DNA of 64,000 nt from Tenrec ecaudatus (taxonomy: Eukaryota; Chordata; Mammalia; Afrosoricida; Tenrecidae). Each line of letters starts with the position of its first letter. Position 1 is the stretch's first letter. The stretch spans positions 146,360,721 to 146,424,720 of the forward strand of contig NC_134530.1 in NCBI RefSeq assembly GCF_050624435.1. The letters are read 5' to 3'. Position numbers and translations under genes: made by a program. Positions 1-11,345 of the stretch are shown here, piece by piece. The notes beneath the pieces are model-generated. The model was not told where the DNA came from and did no database searches. It saw nothing but the letters and a program-made list of their open reading frames with translations.

Positions 1-184
1 TTAGAGGAGGTCATTGCTCGGGGTTCTAGGTGCTGGTTAGAGGAGGTCATTGCTCGGGGATCTAGGTGCTGGTTAGAGGCGGTCATTGCTCGGGGATCTA
101 GGTGCTGGTTAGAGGCGGTCATTGCTCGGGGATCTAGGTGCTGGTTAGAGGAGGTCATTGCTCGGGATTCTAGGTGCTGGTTAG
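1..184. repeat. 36-bp minisatellite, five copies
   Basis: Five head-to-tail 36-bp units, each beginning ttagagg and ending gtgctgg, followed by a four-base start of a sixth. Units differ at only a few positions (gaggagg/gaggcgg, ggggttc/ggggatc/gggattc). The array touches the left edge, so the true copy number is unknown. No coding frame is evident. Confidence 0.97.
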
Positions 185-367
185 TCGTACAAAGTCTGTG
201 TGTTTCTGCCTCACTGAGGTTTTCCAGGAGTGCGGTTAGCACTCTGGTTACTGAATTCCTGAGGAAATGTGAAAATATCATGAAACATATTTGAAAATTG
301 TGTTCCTTTAAGTTTTTAATAAACCTATTTACCTAATGCTGCCCTTCTAATGATCCAGTTACGCATA

Positions 368-1282
368 CAGGAGGTACCAAAACAACAACAACAACTGTAA
401 AACTCCAATGGGCAGAGCTTTGATAATATGCATTTTCCCCACTAGGCGAGCATTGAGCAACTCTGAGTTAGAGCGCCCAGTGACATCTTCTAGGAAAGTT
501 CTTTCTGGTCACAGTGAATTTTTTCATAAAAGAAATTTTGCTTGAACCTCACTTTTTGTGATGGCCATTTTCAGAGAATAGCTTGCAGCTGTTAAATTTT
601 GTTTTTTGCTTGGGAAAAATGCCACAGAAACTGTTGTGATGTTGAACACAATGTACAAGGACAGTGCTATGGGAAAAACTGAAGTGTATGAGTGGTTTTC
701 TCATTTCAAAAAAGGTGAAAGAGTAATTACGGACAAATCTTGTTCTGGACATCAGTCAACTTCCCAGTTGGAAGAAAAGGTCAACTCATACTGCATTTGG
801 AGTTTGTACCACCAGGTCAAACTGTTAATCGAGCTTTACATTTACAGGGCATAAAAAGATAGTGTATCTGTGTGTGACAAAAAAGCCCTGCTTTGTGGCA
901 GACGGGGAACTGGTTTTGCCACCATGACAATGCACCTGCTCAGCCAGCCATCTCACTGTGCCAGTTTTTGTCAAAAACCAGCATGCCTCTCTTGCCCCAC
1001 ACATCTTACCTGACCTCGCTCCATGAGACTTCTTTTTGTTTCTTCGAATGAAGAGGGACATGAAAAGGGCCATTTGAAGACATCGAAAAGGTGAAGAAAA
1101 AAAAACGAGAGATGTGCTCTCAACCATCCAAACAGATGAGTTTGAAAAATATTTCCAAAAGTGGAATCGCAGATTGGACATACGTATTAAGTGTAATGGA
1201 AAGTATTTTGAAAGGTGATAAGATTTTTTTTAATTAAATACTTAACTTTGAAACAATTTGGGGGATTTTTGGTACCCCCTCG
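368..1282 (+). mobile_element. Degenerate mariner-type DNA transposon
   Basis: The left end (caggaggtaccaaaa, preceded by TA) and the right end (ttttggtaccccctcg) form imperfect terminal inverted repeats. Between them are recognisable broken pieces of a mariner transposase. Positions 606-790 encode an N-terminal helix-turn-helix segment with YEWFSHFKKGE followed by a SGHQSTS linker. Around 900-1030 is a catalytic-core remnant (an HDNAPA-like stretch, then a decayed form of the PDLAPCDFFLF block). Around 1050-1215 is the C-terminal KRDMKGH...KYFQKWNRR...GKYFE segment. Frameshifts, stops and an internal deletion (the full family is about 1.3 kb) make it inactive. Subfamily not assigned. Confidence 0.85.
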
Positions 1283-1747
1283 TTTCTGGGATCAGGGCAC
1301 CCAAAATATAATAAATCCTTTGTTTTTAATGAGTGAAATAACATTAGGGTCAGTGTGTCCAGGCAAGGTGGCATGTTTTATTTTTAGGGCCCCTAAAGTC
1401 ACTCTGCTTTAAAACTCGCCATGTAAACATTTCATTCCTTAAAGCACTGGGCATCTCATAAACCAGTAAAACTTCTAAATAATGTGTAGTCATTTCCCAC
1501 TTGCCTAAGCAGAAGACTAGCATGGACCAAATAGCAATGTGGTGCAACCGGCGTTTCATCAGTGCTGTGCCACCTTCAGCAAGTAGGTCCCCAATACCAA
1601 CTCCTAAGTCCTTTGGAACCCTGGCTTGCTCTAAAAAAGCCATTTAGTCCTAGCCAAAACCAAAAACAGAGTAACTCCAAACTACCAGTCTACCCTCACT
1701 CTTCGCCTAACCCCAGTCATCTCTCTCAGAGCATGTTTTTTTTTTTT
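1283..1747. other. Intergenic, no gene seen
   Basis: Unique-looking sequence between the mariner relic and the retrocopy insertion. No repeat family recognised and no convincing coding frame. It ends in the T-run and A-rich target site used by the downstream retrocopy. Confidence 0.5.
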
Positions 1748-2609
1748 AAAGATAGTAGTAACAGAAAAGCCGATGCTGGGGAAGGTCGGCGCTTGCTTCG
1801 ACGCGTACTGGAGAGCGCGGTGACAAGGACTGGGACCTGTGCATCAACTGGGACAACACCTGGAAGCCACTGCCACGAGATGGGCAGGGAGGGTAGCAGC
1901 CCGGGCAAGCTGAAGTCCAAGATCCCCCAGGAGTCACGGCACCTGACCATCCAGCGCTGCATCCAGTCACTGGTGCACGCCTGCCAGTGCCACAACGCCA
2001 ACTGCTCGCTGCCGTCCTGCCAGAAGATGAAGCTGGTGGTGCAGCACACCAAGGGCTGCAAGCGCAAGATCAATGGGGCTGCCCCATCTGCAAGCAGCTC
2101 ATCCCCCTCTGCTGCTACCACGCCAAGCACTGCCAAGAGAACAAATGCCCTGTGCTCTTCTGCCTCAACATCAAACACAAGCTCCGCCAGCCTCACATTC
2201 AGCAGGCCCTGCTCATGCGCCAAACAGCACCCAAGCAACCCCCAGACACCACAGCCCACCCCCCCAGAAACCACCCTTAACCCCTAATTATCCATATAGC
2301 TCCACATGAGACCTCAGCAACTCATGCTTTCACGACAGCCACATTCTTCGCACCTCCCCAGCCAGCAGGTAGCCACACCCGCTGGCAACTAGGTATGCTT
2401 TCAAGCCCCAGGCCCCAGCCGCCGCATTTCAGTCCCTAGCTTCGCTTCGCCAGAGATCCTCTACAGCAGAATGATTTATGTAAGCCAGGCAACAATGACA
2501 GTAAAATTCAAGAAGATTCGATCACTGTATATAATGATAATATGCCAGCTCATTTCTTAGATTATTAAACTGTGCAACACACACACAAAAAAAGATAGTA
2601 GTAACAGAA
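1748..2609 (+). pseudogene. CREBBP: Processed pseudogene fragment of CREBBP (ZZ-TAZ2 region)
   Basis: Two identical 19-bp direct repeats (aaagatagtagtaacagaa) at 1748-1766 and 2591-2609 bracket the insert, and an A-rich tract precedes the second: the hallmarks of LINE-1-mediated retrotransposition. Positions about 1810-1860 match the ZZ zinc finger (DxDLCIN). Positions 1927-2220 match the TAZ2 domain of CREB-binding protein: IQRCIQSLVHACQC, NANCSLPSCQKMK, VVQHTKGCKRK, then, after a frameshift near 2070, CPICKQLI, CCYHAKHCQENKCP and FCLNIKHKLRQ. PQESR before the TAZ2 and KHKLRQ within it fit CREBBP better than its paralogue EP300. The 3' part (2280-2590) is not recognised and may be rearranged coding sequence or UTR. 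No introns and frameshifted, so not functional as protein. Confidence 0.85.
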
Positions 2610-2744
2610 TTCCTTTGTCCCTTCTCCATGTCTACATCTCATCTTGTACACTCCATGTGGGTTAAAGGTAGAACTGCCCAGGAAATCTATCCCTTGAGCA
2701 CACCAGACCAGATGAAATCAGATGTGCATTACTGTATCAGAACG

Positions 2745-2937
2745 TCTCACTCGCTGCCGTCAAGGTGATTGCCACGCAGTGACCCTGTGGGATGGGGTAG
2801 AACTGCCCCTGTGGGTTTCTGAGACTAACTATGGAATAGAAAACCATCCTCCAATGGAGTGGAGTGACGGGTGGTTTCAGACTGCCAACCTTGTGGTTAG
2901 CAACCTGTCACGCAGTCTGCTCTTATGTCCGGGGAGC
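2745..2937 (-). mobile_element. AfroSINE, antisense, diverged
   Basis: Contains the family core (cagtgaccctgtgggat, gtagaactgcccctgtgggt) and the tRNA-like head region near 2870-2925 (tggtttcagactgccaac). The middle is rearranged. Confidence 0.85.
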
Positions 2938-3156
2938 TTTAGTTAACTGATGAGGGTGGAGCAGTATCCTGTTTGGAGGTGAGTTCAGTGTGTTTCTCGT
3001 GTCCCTGTACGAATCCCTTGCAAGACCTCTGGTGGCCTGGTTGGTTGTACAAGGTCGGCAGTTACACGCACCGGCAGCTTCAGGACATGCTGCTGACTGC
3101 TCCCATAACAGTGCACAGCCTCAGCCCTCAGAGTTCAGGGTCAGAATTAGTCCAGG

Positions 3157-3358
3157 CAGTGGGTTTGACTTGTGTTTGGGTTGTGCGAACTCATGGTTAA
3201 AATCCAGAGAAAGCCTAGAAGTTCATTGTGATTAGAGAGAAAATTATCTCGCTGTAACCATTTGTAAGTATTTTTCTCTCTCATCACAATGAACCTTGGG
3301 CTCCGATTTCTCTGGAATGACCATGAATTACACTCACCCTGTACAGCTATCACCACTG
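3157..3358. mobile_element. Palindromic hAT-like MITE, 202 bp
   Basis: Almost the whole element is one imperfect inverted repeat. The inner stem is 3221-3243 paired with 3271-3294 (gttcattgtgat / atcacaatgaac) around a 27-base loop. The arms continue outward through tccagagaaa/tttctctgga and tcatgg/ccatga to cagtgg at the left end and ccactg at the right, the terminal motif of many hAT elements. The flanking 8-mers do not match, so the target duplication is lost or the ends are misjudged. Family not identified. Confidence 0.7.
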
Positions 3359-5310
3359 ACCATTTTGAAATGTTTTTCTGTCACCCTAAACAAAAACCTA
3401 GTGAACCCCTTCAGAAAGAACTCCCCAGTTCCCCTCCTCTCAGCCCCTGGAAAACAGCTTCTTTGCAGATGCCTATTAAGATGTATCTTGATAGCTGAAG
3501 AATTAAAACCCTTCTAGAATATTCCATGAATCTTACGTGCTCAAAATCCAGGATCTGATACTCTTATCGGTATTTGTGGCTTTATAAAGTAGACAGCTTC
3601 AGTTATGTACGTGACATAATTTAAAGGAGAATTAATGCTAATAAAAGAATGCTTTCCACCCAAACAAAACACATGGCATGTTAATGCCCCCAAACGAGTT
3701 TTAGAAATTTAACAGTGAATGCCTGGCTTTGCTCATACCCGCCACCAGGTGGAGCTTCAGTACCAGTGAACGCTTCTACAACCATCTGGTGAAAATGATA
3801 TATTCAAACCGTCTGTCCACATGGTGTGCCTCACAAAGGAGGCTTTTCCTCTAAGCTCGTCATTTTACTAAGCTGGGAGGATGTACCCCCCAAAATATAT
3901 GGAGGACAGGAATAACTTCCTGCTAATCACCAAATGGTTTAAACCCGCCAACTGGTCCATGGGAGGATCCATGGTAGGATGCGGAGGCTGCCTGCTCACA
4001 TCAGGATTGACAGCCTTAAACCCTGTGGAGCCAGAGCTGGCCATTCTTTCCCACCCCCCACCCCCCGGGGGTGCTGTGAGTGGGAACCACTCCACTGGCT
4101 TACGGAACTGGCCCCAGGGGCATTCTCTGGAGTGGCTAGACATGTGGCACATGCCTGTGTGGCACCCGTCTCTTCCGTGAGACAATCCTGCTTTAGGTTA
4201 CAATGTACTTGGGAAGAGTTACACCTTAAGGAAATTCCCAGTCTTTCATTTTTATCACCAACTTTATTGAATTTCACAGATGACTTTCAGTGGAGCTGTT
4301 TTTCCCATCTGGACTTGGCAATGAACCTCCCTGCACCTTGGAGACTTCTGCCCATTTCAGTCACCCTCCCAGGTCCGGTGTGTGTGTGAGGTCACGTGTC
4401 TGCCTTGCAGCTTAGAACGGAGGAATGGCGAGACGTGTGGGGCTGCACAGTATTTTCCTCTGCTGGCAGCCATGGTAGAAGGTCAAGGAAACAGACTGGG
4501 CTTTTTAAGACATTGCGTGTGGAGTGAAGAATTTTGGAGGAAAGTAACCTATGAAATGACCTTTTGTGTTGTTTGAGTCTTGGGCTTCATTTGAGGTGCT
4601 GCTTGTGTTCCAAGAACCCCTCTTGACTTGACTGCCGACAGAATAGGGCCAAGTGGCTTGGGTGCTTGGCCAGGGATCGAAAGGAACCCATCTTGCAAGG
4701 AGGGCCATGAATGCAGGCTTTGAGGCAGTGTGGCTGCCCAGCCTGTTGCATTTGCATCCTCCAAAATGTAAAGAATGTGACTTATTCTTGAAAACGGAGC
4801 ACAAGCATTGCATTGACGGGGAATTTGCTTACTGCAAATTCATCTTGGGCTTGTTGAGCATGCTTGTCTGTGAATTGCCCCGTCTTGCTTAAATATTCTG
4901 GTTGAGAGCAGCTGGGGGCTCTGGAGCTGGGGGCCTCATTCCGTTTTCTAAGGAGGTAACATGGATTTTATTTGCAGCCGCTCAGAAGCGCTTGAAAGGA
5001 AGTGGAGGACGCTGGGCCTGTGGGCTTGTTCAAGAAGAGGCCCCCTGTGGCTCAGGCCCCAAGGTGTACCCTGCATTTCCTTGTTAATTGCTTCTTATAA
5101 GAAGGAACGTGTGGCTGTTTTCTCTTGAGAAAAAAGCCTTAATAAACCTTCCCAGTTTAAGCAGTGATGTGACTTGGATTTTGAGCTTTTGTTTTGCAGT
5201 GCATCTTTTAAGAGCTTAGTGGTGTGCAAATTCTTGTAGCAAATGTTACACCAAATGGGATTCAAAAGCGAGCAGGGCCTGGTTGCTGATGGCACTGCTG
5301 GCAGGGCACC
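3359..5310. other. Intergenic, no gene or clear repeat
   Basis: About 2 kb without a supportable coding region. Short open frames here lack any family resemblance. An AATAAA occurs near 5140 on the plus strand but nothing ties it to a transcript. Confidence 0.5.
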
Positions 5311-5311
5311 T

Positions 5312-5432
5312 GGACTCACTGCCATTGCGCCAAGGCCGGCTCACAGTGACCCCGTAGGACAGGGTAGAACTGCCGCTGTGGGTTTCCTAGACTGCTCCTC
5401 CTTCCGAAGGAGGGCTGGTGGGATAGGGGTGA
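5312..5432 (-). mobile_element. AfroSINE fragment, antisense
   Basis: Core motif gaccccgtaggacagggtag plus ctgtgggtttcctagactg. The head is lost. It abuts another copy in the opposite orientation. Confidence 0.85.
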
Positions 5433-5565
5433 TCTGCAAACCACCAGCAGCTCCTTCCTCCGGAGAAAGAATGGGCGTTTTACTCCTGTAAACAGTTAAA
5501 TCTCAGACACCCCAGTGGGGTCGCTATGCGGCAGCATTGACTCGGTGGCAGTATGTTTGTCTGGG
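5433..5565 (+). mobile_element. AfroSINE fragment, sense
   Basis: Reads accaccagcagctcc, then gagaaagaatgggcgttttactcctgtaaac, then the body ending tgactcggtggcagta. With 5312-5432 it forms an inverted SINE pair that could fold. Confidence 0.85.
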
Positions 5566-5605
5566 AGATAGCAAAAACAACACAGTGTGAGCGGGAGATA
5601 CAGGG

Positions 5606-5762
5606 CACCCTGGAGGCACTGTCAGCTAAGTGTTAGACTGCTAACCTCGAGGTCCATGGTTCAAACCCACCAGCCACTCCTTGGGAGGAAGTTGCGATGA
5701 TCTGTCCCAGGAACTTTACGCAGGGTCACTGTGGGTCAGAAGGGGCTCTGTGTGGTGTGTTC
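5606..5762 (+). mobile_element. AfroSINE, sense
   Basis: tRNA-like head (ccctggaggcactgtc, gttagactgctaacctcgagg, ggttcaaacccaccagcc) followed by a shortened body. Confidence 0.85.
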
Positions 5763-8606
5763 ACACGCTGCTGTCTGTATCCTACATGAGTACTGGGAAG
5801 GGGTGCGTGGTCACGGGGTAGGAGAACTAAGCAGAGGAATGTGAGTCAAAGGCTCATGTCCCTGAAGTGGGTATCTGAGTGATGGACGTGCGCAGCCCAT
5901 GCCACTGCTTGGGAGGAAGAAAGGCCGAGTGGGCGCTGGGCTACAAGGTCCGAGTGGAGAGTGCGCCGGCGCGTGGCAGGACCAGCAAGGAGTGTAACAG
6001 AAAGAAGGTGCAGGGGCCCCACCCTGCAGTCCTCCCGGATGAGGCTGGGAGATGAGAGCGCGTGTGGCGAACACTGCTTCCCTGCAGGGTCCTGTGTGAG
6101 TGGAGTCCTCGGCTGGGGACAAGGTCGGGAGTGGGCTAGGGGACAGCTGGGAAAAATGAAATTGGCAGTATCGAACTACCCTTTTTCAATGAAGGAAACA
6201 AGGCCCGTTTATGTGCTTATGGGAAGGCCCGTTGCGCAGGGAAATGCAGCACGCGAGTCCACTCACAACACGGACAGAAAGGGGGGCCGGAGCAGGAGGG
6301 AGGGACGGCAGTGTCTGGATACAGACACAGGAACCATAACAGTCTGAACAGAGTAGCGTATGACAGACAGGACACGACGGATGCTCCAGAGACGGTGAGC
6401 AAGTCCTTCGTCAGGAACGGAAGAGGAGGTCCCTGTTTGCGCTGTGACGTGTCGTGTCGTGTCGTGTTGTACGGTGGAGAATGTGGGAAGAATGAAGTGG
6501 GGCCCTGGGTGGCGGACCTTGGCACTAGTATGGACAACCCAGCAGGCAGAGCGAGGGCAACAACTGGGCACAGCCTTCAGGGAGGTGACGTTCGCTGAGG
6601 GCAGGGGTGGGGATTCTTTGCCAGCTGACCATGGCATTAAGTCCGGTGCCGTCAGGGCTCCCGCCACAGACTGCCCTGCTCCTCCCAGTCGTTAGTCCTC
6701 ACTCGTCTCCCATATGCCCCACATGAAAGATGTCCTCTCAGGCACGTGGCCTCGACGGCTTCCAGGTGAAGCGCCGTGTACTCTTCACGTGCGAACGCGG
6801 TCGAGCTGCAGAGAGAAGCCCCTTGCTGCTCGCCACTGCTCTGCCTGGCCAGGCATGCCCGCCGCTGCTCTCCGAGATCAGCTAGTTAGCAGAGCGCCTA
6901 GACCTGCGGGGCAGGTGACCAGTCCGAGTGCTCCTCACGTCCTCCCGTGCTCTTCCCTCCACTGTCACGGCCGGCATGAGCCAGCCTCTAGCCCTTCGCT
7001 GGGCTGTGGGACCCAGAGGCTAGTGGGAGGGCTCTTTGTCTTCTGCTCTACTTGGTAGGTGTGCCCCTCCCACCAAGACCTGATTACCTGGGGCTTCCCT
7101 TGGGGGCTCAAGAGGGAGGCTCCTTCTGGGGCCCCTTTCAACCTTGACACAGCAGGGCGGTGTTTCTCCAGTTAGGTGGGTGGTAGAATCTGAAGGAGCC
7201 ACCTAGGCTAAGGCGATGCAGTCCTCCCAGTTTGGGAAGCAGGACATAGAGTCCTGGGACTGGGACAGGCAGTGGGCCCTGCCTACTGTCCGGGGGGTGA
7301 TGCATTTGATTGGAGAAGGTATTTGATCCCCACACCCCGGGCAGGGCCCTTCAGACCCCCTGGCCAGCGGCTCTGGAATTCTCTGGGCCCTTGAAATGAC
7401 TGGTGCAATGCCCAAGCCCTTATTTTCTGGGATATAAATGGACTTTTTCTGAACAGATGCTTGGCTGCAGATCAGGGACCCTCCACCTGCTGAAGTCAGT
7501 CTGCCCGGTGCGCGCTGTGATAACCAGCAGTCTGGCTCCCTTGGCCAGCTGGGATGTAGGAGTGGCAGTGGGAAGCCATGAGCTGGAACTGGGAGGCCTG
7601 CTGTCTGGAGTCTGTCTGGAAAGAGGATCTTTGCGGCCTTGGCCCCTCAGCTCGCTCCGGGAGTAGGATTTAGGTTTGGTGTTTCTCTATTTGTAGGAAC
7701 CTCAACCCTCCCTTCGTCTCTCCCTTCTCTCCTTCCCTCCTCCCTCCGTCCCCGTGTTCTTACCTTCATTTGGCCCCACCACTTCTACACATAGCCCTAG
7801 CAGAACTGCCTCAGTGCCGCCTGCCTCAGTCCCTTGACTTACAGGGAGACAATAGCTGGAGTGTGGCCAGCAGGGGGGCTGCAGGCAACCAGCGCTCAAC
7901 ACCCATGGTGACTTCCTTCCTCCGTGCCCCGCCCTGCCCCACCCTGCCCCTTGCCACCTTCGTAGGCCTAGGAGAAAGAAGAATGCAGCAGGCTACGTAC
8001 CAAGGAGGGGTGGGGGGCCCTGGTGGAGGTTAAAAAACACTAAACCAAAACTCCCAAATGTTGCCCAATGGGTCTGGAGACAGCCTGGTTAGGAAGCGGG
8101 TAGGGCAGGGGGAGCCCTGGGGGGAGGGGTGGGAGACTGCAGCTGAGATGACCACCTCCAGGGTGGACACTGGGATCTATTCAGGCTGCGCAGGCCTGGG
8201 AGTGGAGTGGCCATGACCCTTGGCAGAGGGAAGGCTGCGGATCCGGAGGTAGGGAGCAGAACGGGGGTGGGAGGGGGCAGCAGGATGAGGGTTAATAGGT
8301 GGGGGTAGGGGGTGGGGAGGGGCAATGGAAGTCAAAGCAGCTAGTTGCCAGGAGCCGAGGGGACTGCACAAGGGCTAGGAGAGGGGGCTAGAAGCAAGAC
8401 TGCTACTTAGCTTTCTGGAAAAAGCCTGCCATGGCACCCTTCTCTCCAGGGGCTGGGCTGCGAGGGGAGAAACAAGGTCTAGACTGTCCAAGGTCGAGGT
8501 GGGTGAGCCTTGAGCAGCAGCTCAGAGACCTGGCCTGCAGAAGCAGGATGTGGGCTACCCTCGGGAGGTGGAGGTCACAAACAGCCCTGGCCTACTGCTG
8601 CGGATG
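5763..8606. other. Intergenic, GC-rich, no gene seen
   Basis: No coding sequence or known repeat could be supported. A short GTGTC run lies near 6450-6470, and 8095-8330 is strongly purine/G-rich. Long open frames here are a by-product of high GC. Confidence 0.5.
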
Positions 8607-8814
8607 AGAAAAACTCACTGCCACTAAGTCGATGCCCAAGACACAGTGACCCTGTAGGACAGGGTAGAACTGCCCCTGTGGGTTTCCAAGATGGTAACTC
8701 TTTGCAGGAGTAGAAAGCTTCGTTTCTCTCCCCCAGGGCGGCTGGTGGTTTTGAACTGTTGACCTTTTGGTGAGCAGCCCAACATGGAACCACTAGGTCA
8801 CCAGGGCTCCTTGG
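8607..8814 (-). mobile_element. AfroSINE, antisense, near full length
   Basis: Starts aaactcactgccactaag, contains gaccctgtaggacagggtag, aactctttgcaggagtagaaag and ggctggtggttttgaactg, and ends in the tRNA head complement (aggtcaccagggctcc). Confidence 0.95.
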
Positions 8815-10277
8815 ACAAAGACTTAGGGGCACCAAACACCCCTGCTTCAACTCAGGGGGTAGCTTAGGGAAGGCAGAGGGGTAGGGAGGCCAGCAGGCCT
8901 GGGCCCCCAACCCCCAGGCAGACACAAAGCCAGAGAGATAGGCGTGTGAGCTACTCACCAACTGGCCTTGCCTTTGGGCGCCCGCAGTGGCCAGCATGTC
9001 CTCACAGCTGCCCCCTTCAGCCTCTGGTCAGGAGGCAGTGAGGAGGGAAGGGAGCTGGAGCAGGGACATGTGTTGAGCGGGTGGAAACAGAAACACAAAA
9101 CGTGATTCTTCACTCTGGGGAGGACAGCTTCCCCGGGAAACCAACACCCTGCACCTCAGCCAGTGGGCGGCATCTGTCTCGCCTGAACTGAGGACGGCGA
9201 CATGCTGGCGTCTGTAGCTACGGAGAGAGGGGCAGGGCCAGTTGAGGTGGGTGATGGGGAGAGATGTGTTGCCCGCCCCCCCCTTTCCCTCCTCCCCACC
9301 AGTAAACGAGGCCTTGCTGGCAGGGACTCCAAGCTCTTCCTGGAAAGGGCCCTCACCTTGAGGGGCCATGAATGTAGAGCCCGCAGATGGCAGAGGTGCT
9401 GGCACTGCCCCCTTGTCTGGCCTGGCTCGCCCCAGGCTGTTTCCAGGGGGGCTGCCCCGGGAAGGGCCTCGCCCTCACTGTGCCTGGGCAGCTTCTCTCC
9501 CTGGCTGGCAACACAGAGCTGCACTCAGAGCTTTCAGGACGGGTGGGGAGGAAGAAAGACCCTAAGACTGATGCCCTTGTTTGGGGGACAGGGGCAGGAC
9601 CGGTGTGTGCCAGAAAGTGGGGCTGTGTCTGGGCTCAGAGTCCCTGGGTTTGTGCTCAGCCACTAACTGAAAGCTTGGCCATTCAGATCTTACCAACAGC
9701 ACTGGGAAAGAAAGGCCTGGTGACTGTCCCTAAGATCACAGCCACCGTGACTGTGAGCGTGCCGCTCACTCCCCCTGAGGGGCAGAGAGAAGAGGGGGGC
9801 GTTCAGGGGAGTGGGTGGGGGGAGAGCGGCCAAGTCTTCTCAAAGGCCACAGGACTTAAACAAATTGAGGGTGGGCAGGAGAGTTCTTTAGAGCAGACAG
9901 TGGGGCGATCAGTACCAGCTTCCTTCCCAATCCACCCCACCCCCACTCTGTCCCGGCACACAGATCCCTCCCTCCAGGGGGAAGTGTCCATCTGGCCTTC
10001 TGGGTAACGTGTGACAATGTTCACAAACATGGCCACACCTAGGGTGTCCTCTGATGCTGGCACCACAGCCCTGTGAGGGCATGAGGGCCAGCAGATGAGA
10101 ACAGCTCTCAGAGAGGCCACCATGTGTTTTGCATATTTCTCCTTTGCGTTGGCTCAAGGGTTAGTGTCCACACTAAGGGAGCAGGGAGTGCAGCAGGGCC
10201 TGAGTTCTGGGTTGTGGACCCGAGCGTTATGTCCTTAGAGCTCAACTGTCCTGTGCCCCCCACCCCCTGCTCACCAA
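8815..10277. other. Intergenic, no gene seen
   Basis: No supported feature. A faint MIR-like stretch lies near 9630-9690 (gtgctcagccactaactg) but is too weak to call. Overlapping open frames on both strands look like GC-driven noise. Confidence 0.5.
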
Positions 10278-10472
10278 ATTAAAACCAAGCACACCACCAC
10301 AAGTGAATCTTGACTCCTAAGGACCCTATAGGATCGAGTAGAACTGCCCTTGTGGGGTCCCAAGACTATCACTCTACAATGCTGCCCTTCTCCCTTGGAG
10401 TGGCTGGTGGTTTCAAACTGCTGGCCTTGCAGTTAGCAGCCCAACACATAACCACTATACTATCGGGGCTTT
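10278..10472 (-). mobile_element. AfroSINE, antisense
   Basis: A-rich tail (aaattaaaaccaagc), body gaccctataggatcgagtag, gtggctggtggtttcaaactg, and head complement through ccactatactatcggggc. Confidence 0.93.
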
Positions 10473-10675
10473 ACAGGGAAAGATTCTTCAAGGTCAAGGA
10501 GCACGCTCACTCTCAGTGACAGGAATGGATCTACAGTCCTGCTGAGCTCCAAGTCCAGTGTCCATCACTGTGCATGGTGCAGACGTGCCCTAATTGCCCC
10601 AGGGGGTCGGCAGCGCTGAAGTAGCCAGAGAGAGACCCAGCTCCCCAGAGACACCATGGGCTTTAGCTTTTATCT

Positions 10676-10862
10676 ACCACCCCCCAAACCCACGACCCCT
10701 GAGTCAATTCCAACTCCTGCTTTTTCCATAGAGGGCTTAGGAAATTGTAAATCTTTAGGGGAGCAGACAGCCTCATCTTTCTCCCAGGGAGCAGCTGGTG
10801 GCTTTGAACTACCAACCTCAAGGTTGGCAGTTCACAATGCCCTGGCCCACAGAGCCACCAGT
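10676..10862 (-). mobile_element. AfroSINE, antisense, diverged
   Basis: Body partly deleted; retains gtaaatctttaggggagcag, cctcatctttctcccag, agctggtggctttgaac and the head complement gccaccag. Confidence 0.88.
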
Positions 10863-11239
10863 ACTTTTAACCCGGATCTATGGAAATCATGGTGTCCTGT
10901 GGGAAAGATGGAGGAGGCTCTTGGTGAAAGTGGGGATAGGGTTGGGGCCAAGCTGAACTAGGTCTCCCTCCTCACAGCAAATTTGGGAGGAGTGAAGTGC
11001 AGGGGAAGTGCTGAGTGTGAGGGCCCAGGACTGAAAGGTTGGAAGAGAAAGAGGAGGATGAGCAGGCAGGCTCCGCCCACCATGGCCTAGCAACCCTTGG
11101 GGGGTTGGGATCCACGCGTGGGCACACTGTGGCCCCAGGGCCACAGAGACGCAGGTGTGGTCCTGTGCAGATGCTTGAGCTGAGAAAGGGATCCTGTACC
11201 TGCCTGGGAAGTAGGTCAGGTGTGGGGCGGGGCTGCATG

Positions 11240-11345
11240 CCAGGGAAAGTATTAAATGAGCTTCTAGCTCATTTGCATGTCCTAATTAACCATAAAATGA
11301 GCCCCGGGGGCAGAATTAAGCTGTCAGTTTCTCACTGCTTACTTC
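11240..11345. promoter_or_regulatory. Candidate conserved noncoding element
   Basis: An AT-rich island in GC-rich surroundings with an octamer site (atttgcat near 11270-11277), taattaacc just after it, and a gagct/agctc inverted pair at about 11258-11269. This clustering resembles POU/homeodomain enhancers. Inference only; conservation was not tested. Confidence 0.3.

Noticed and set aside
1-184. CRISPR-like direct repeats
   Set aside because: The units are contiguous with no spacers, in a mammalian genome; it is a minisatellite.
300-330. AATAAA near 318 as the 3' end of RAP1A, the expected left neighbour
   Set aside because: No RAP1A coding exon is visible in the window and one hexamer is not evidence of a transcript end.
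9202-10007. 154- and 206-codon frames on the plus strand
   Set aside because: Low-complexity Gly/Arg/Pro content, no homology recognised, overlapped by minus-strand frames.
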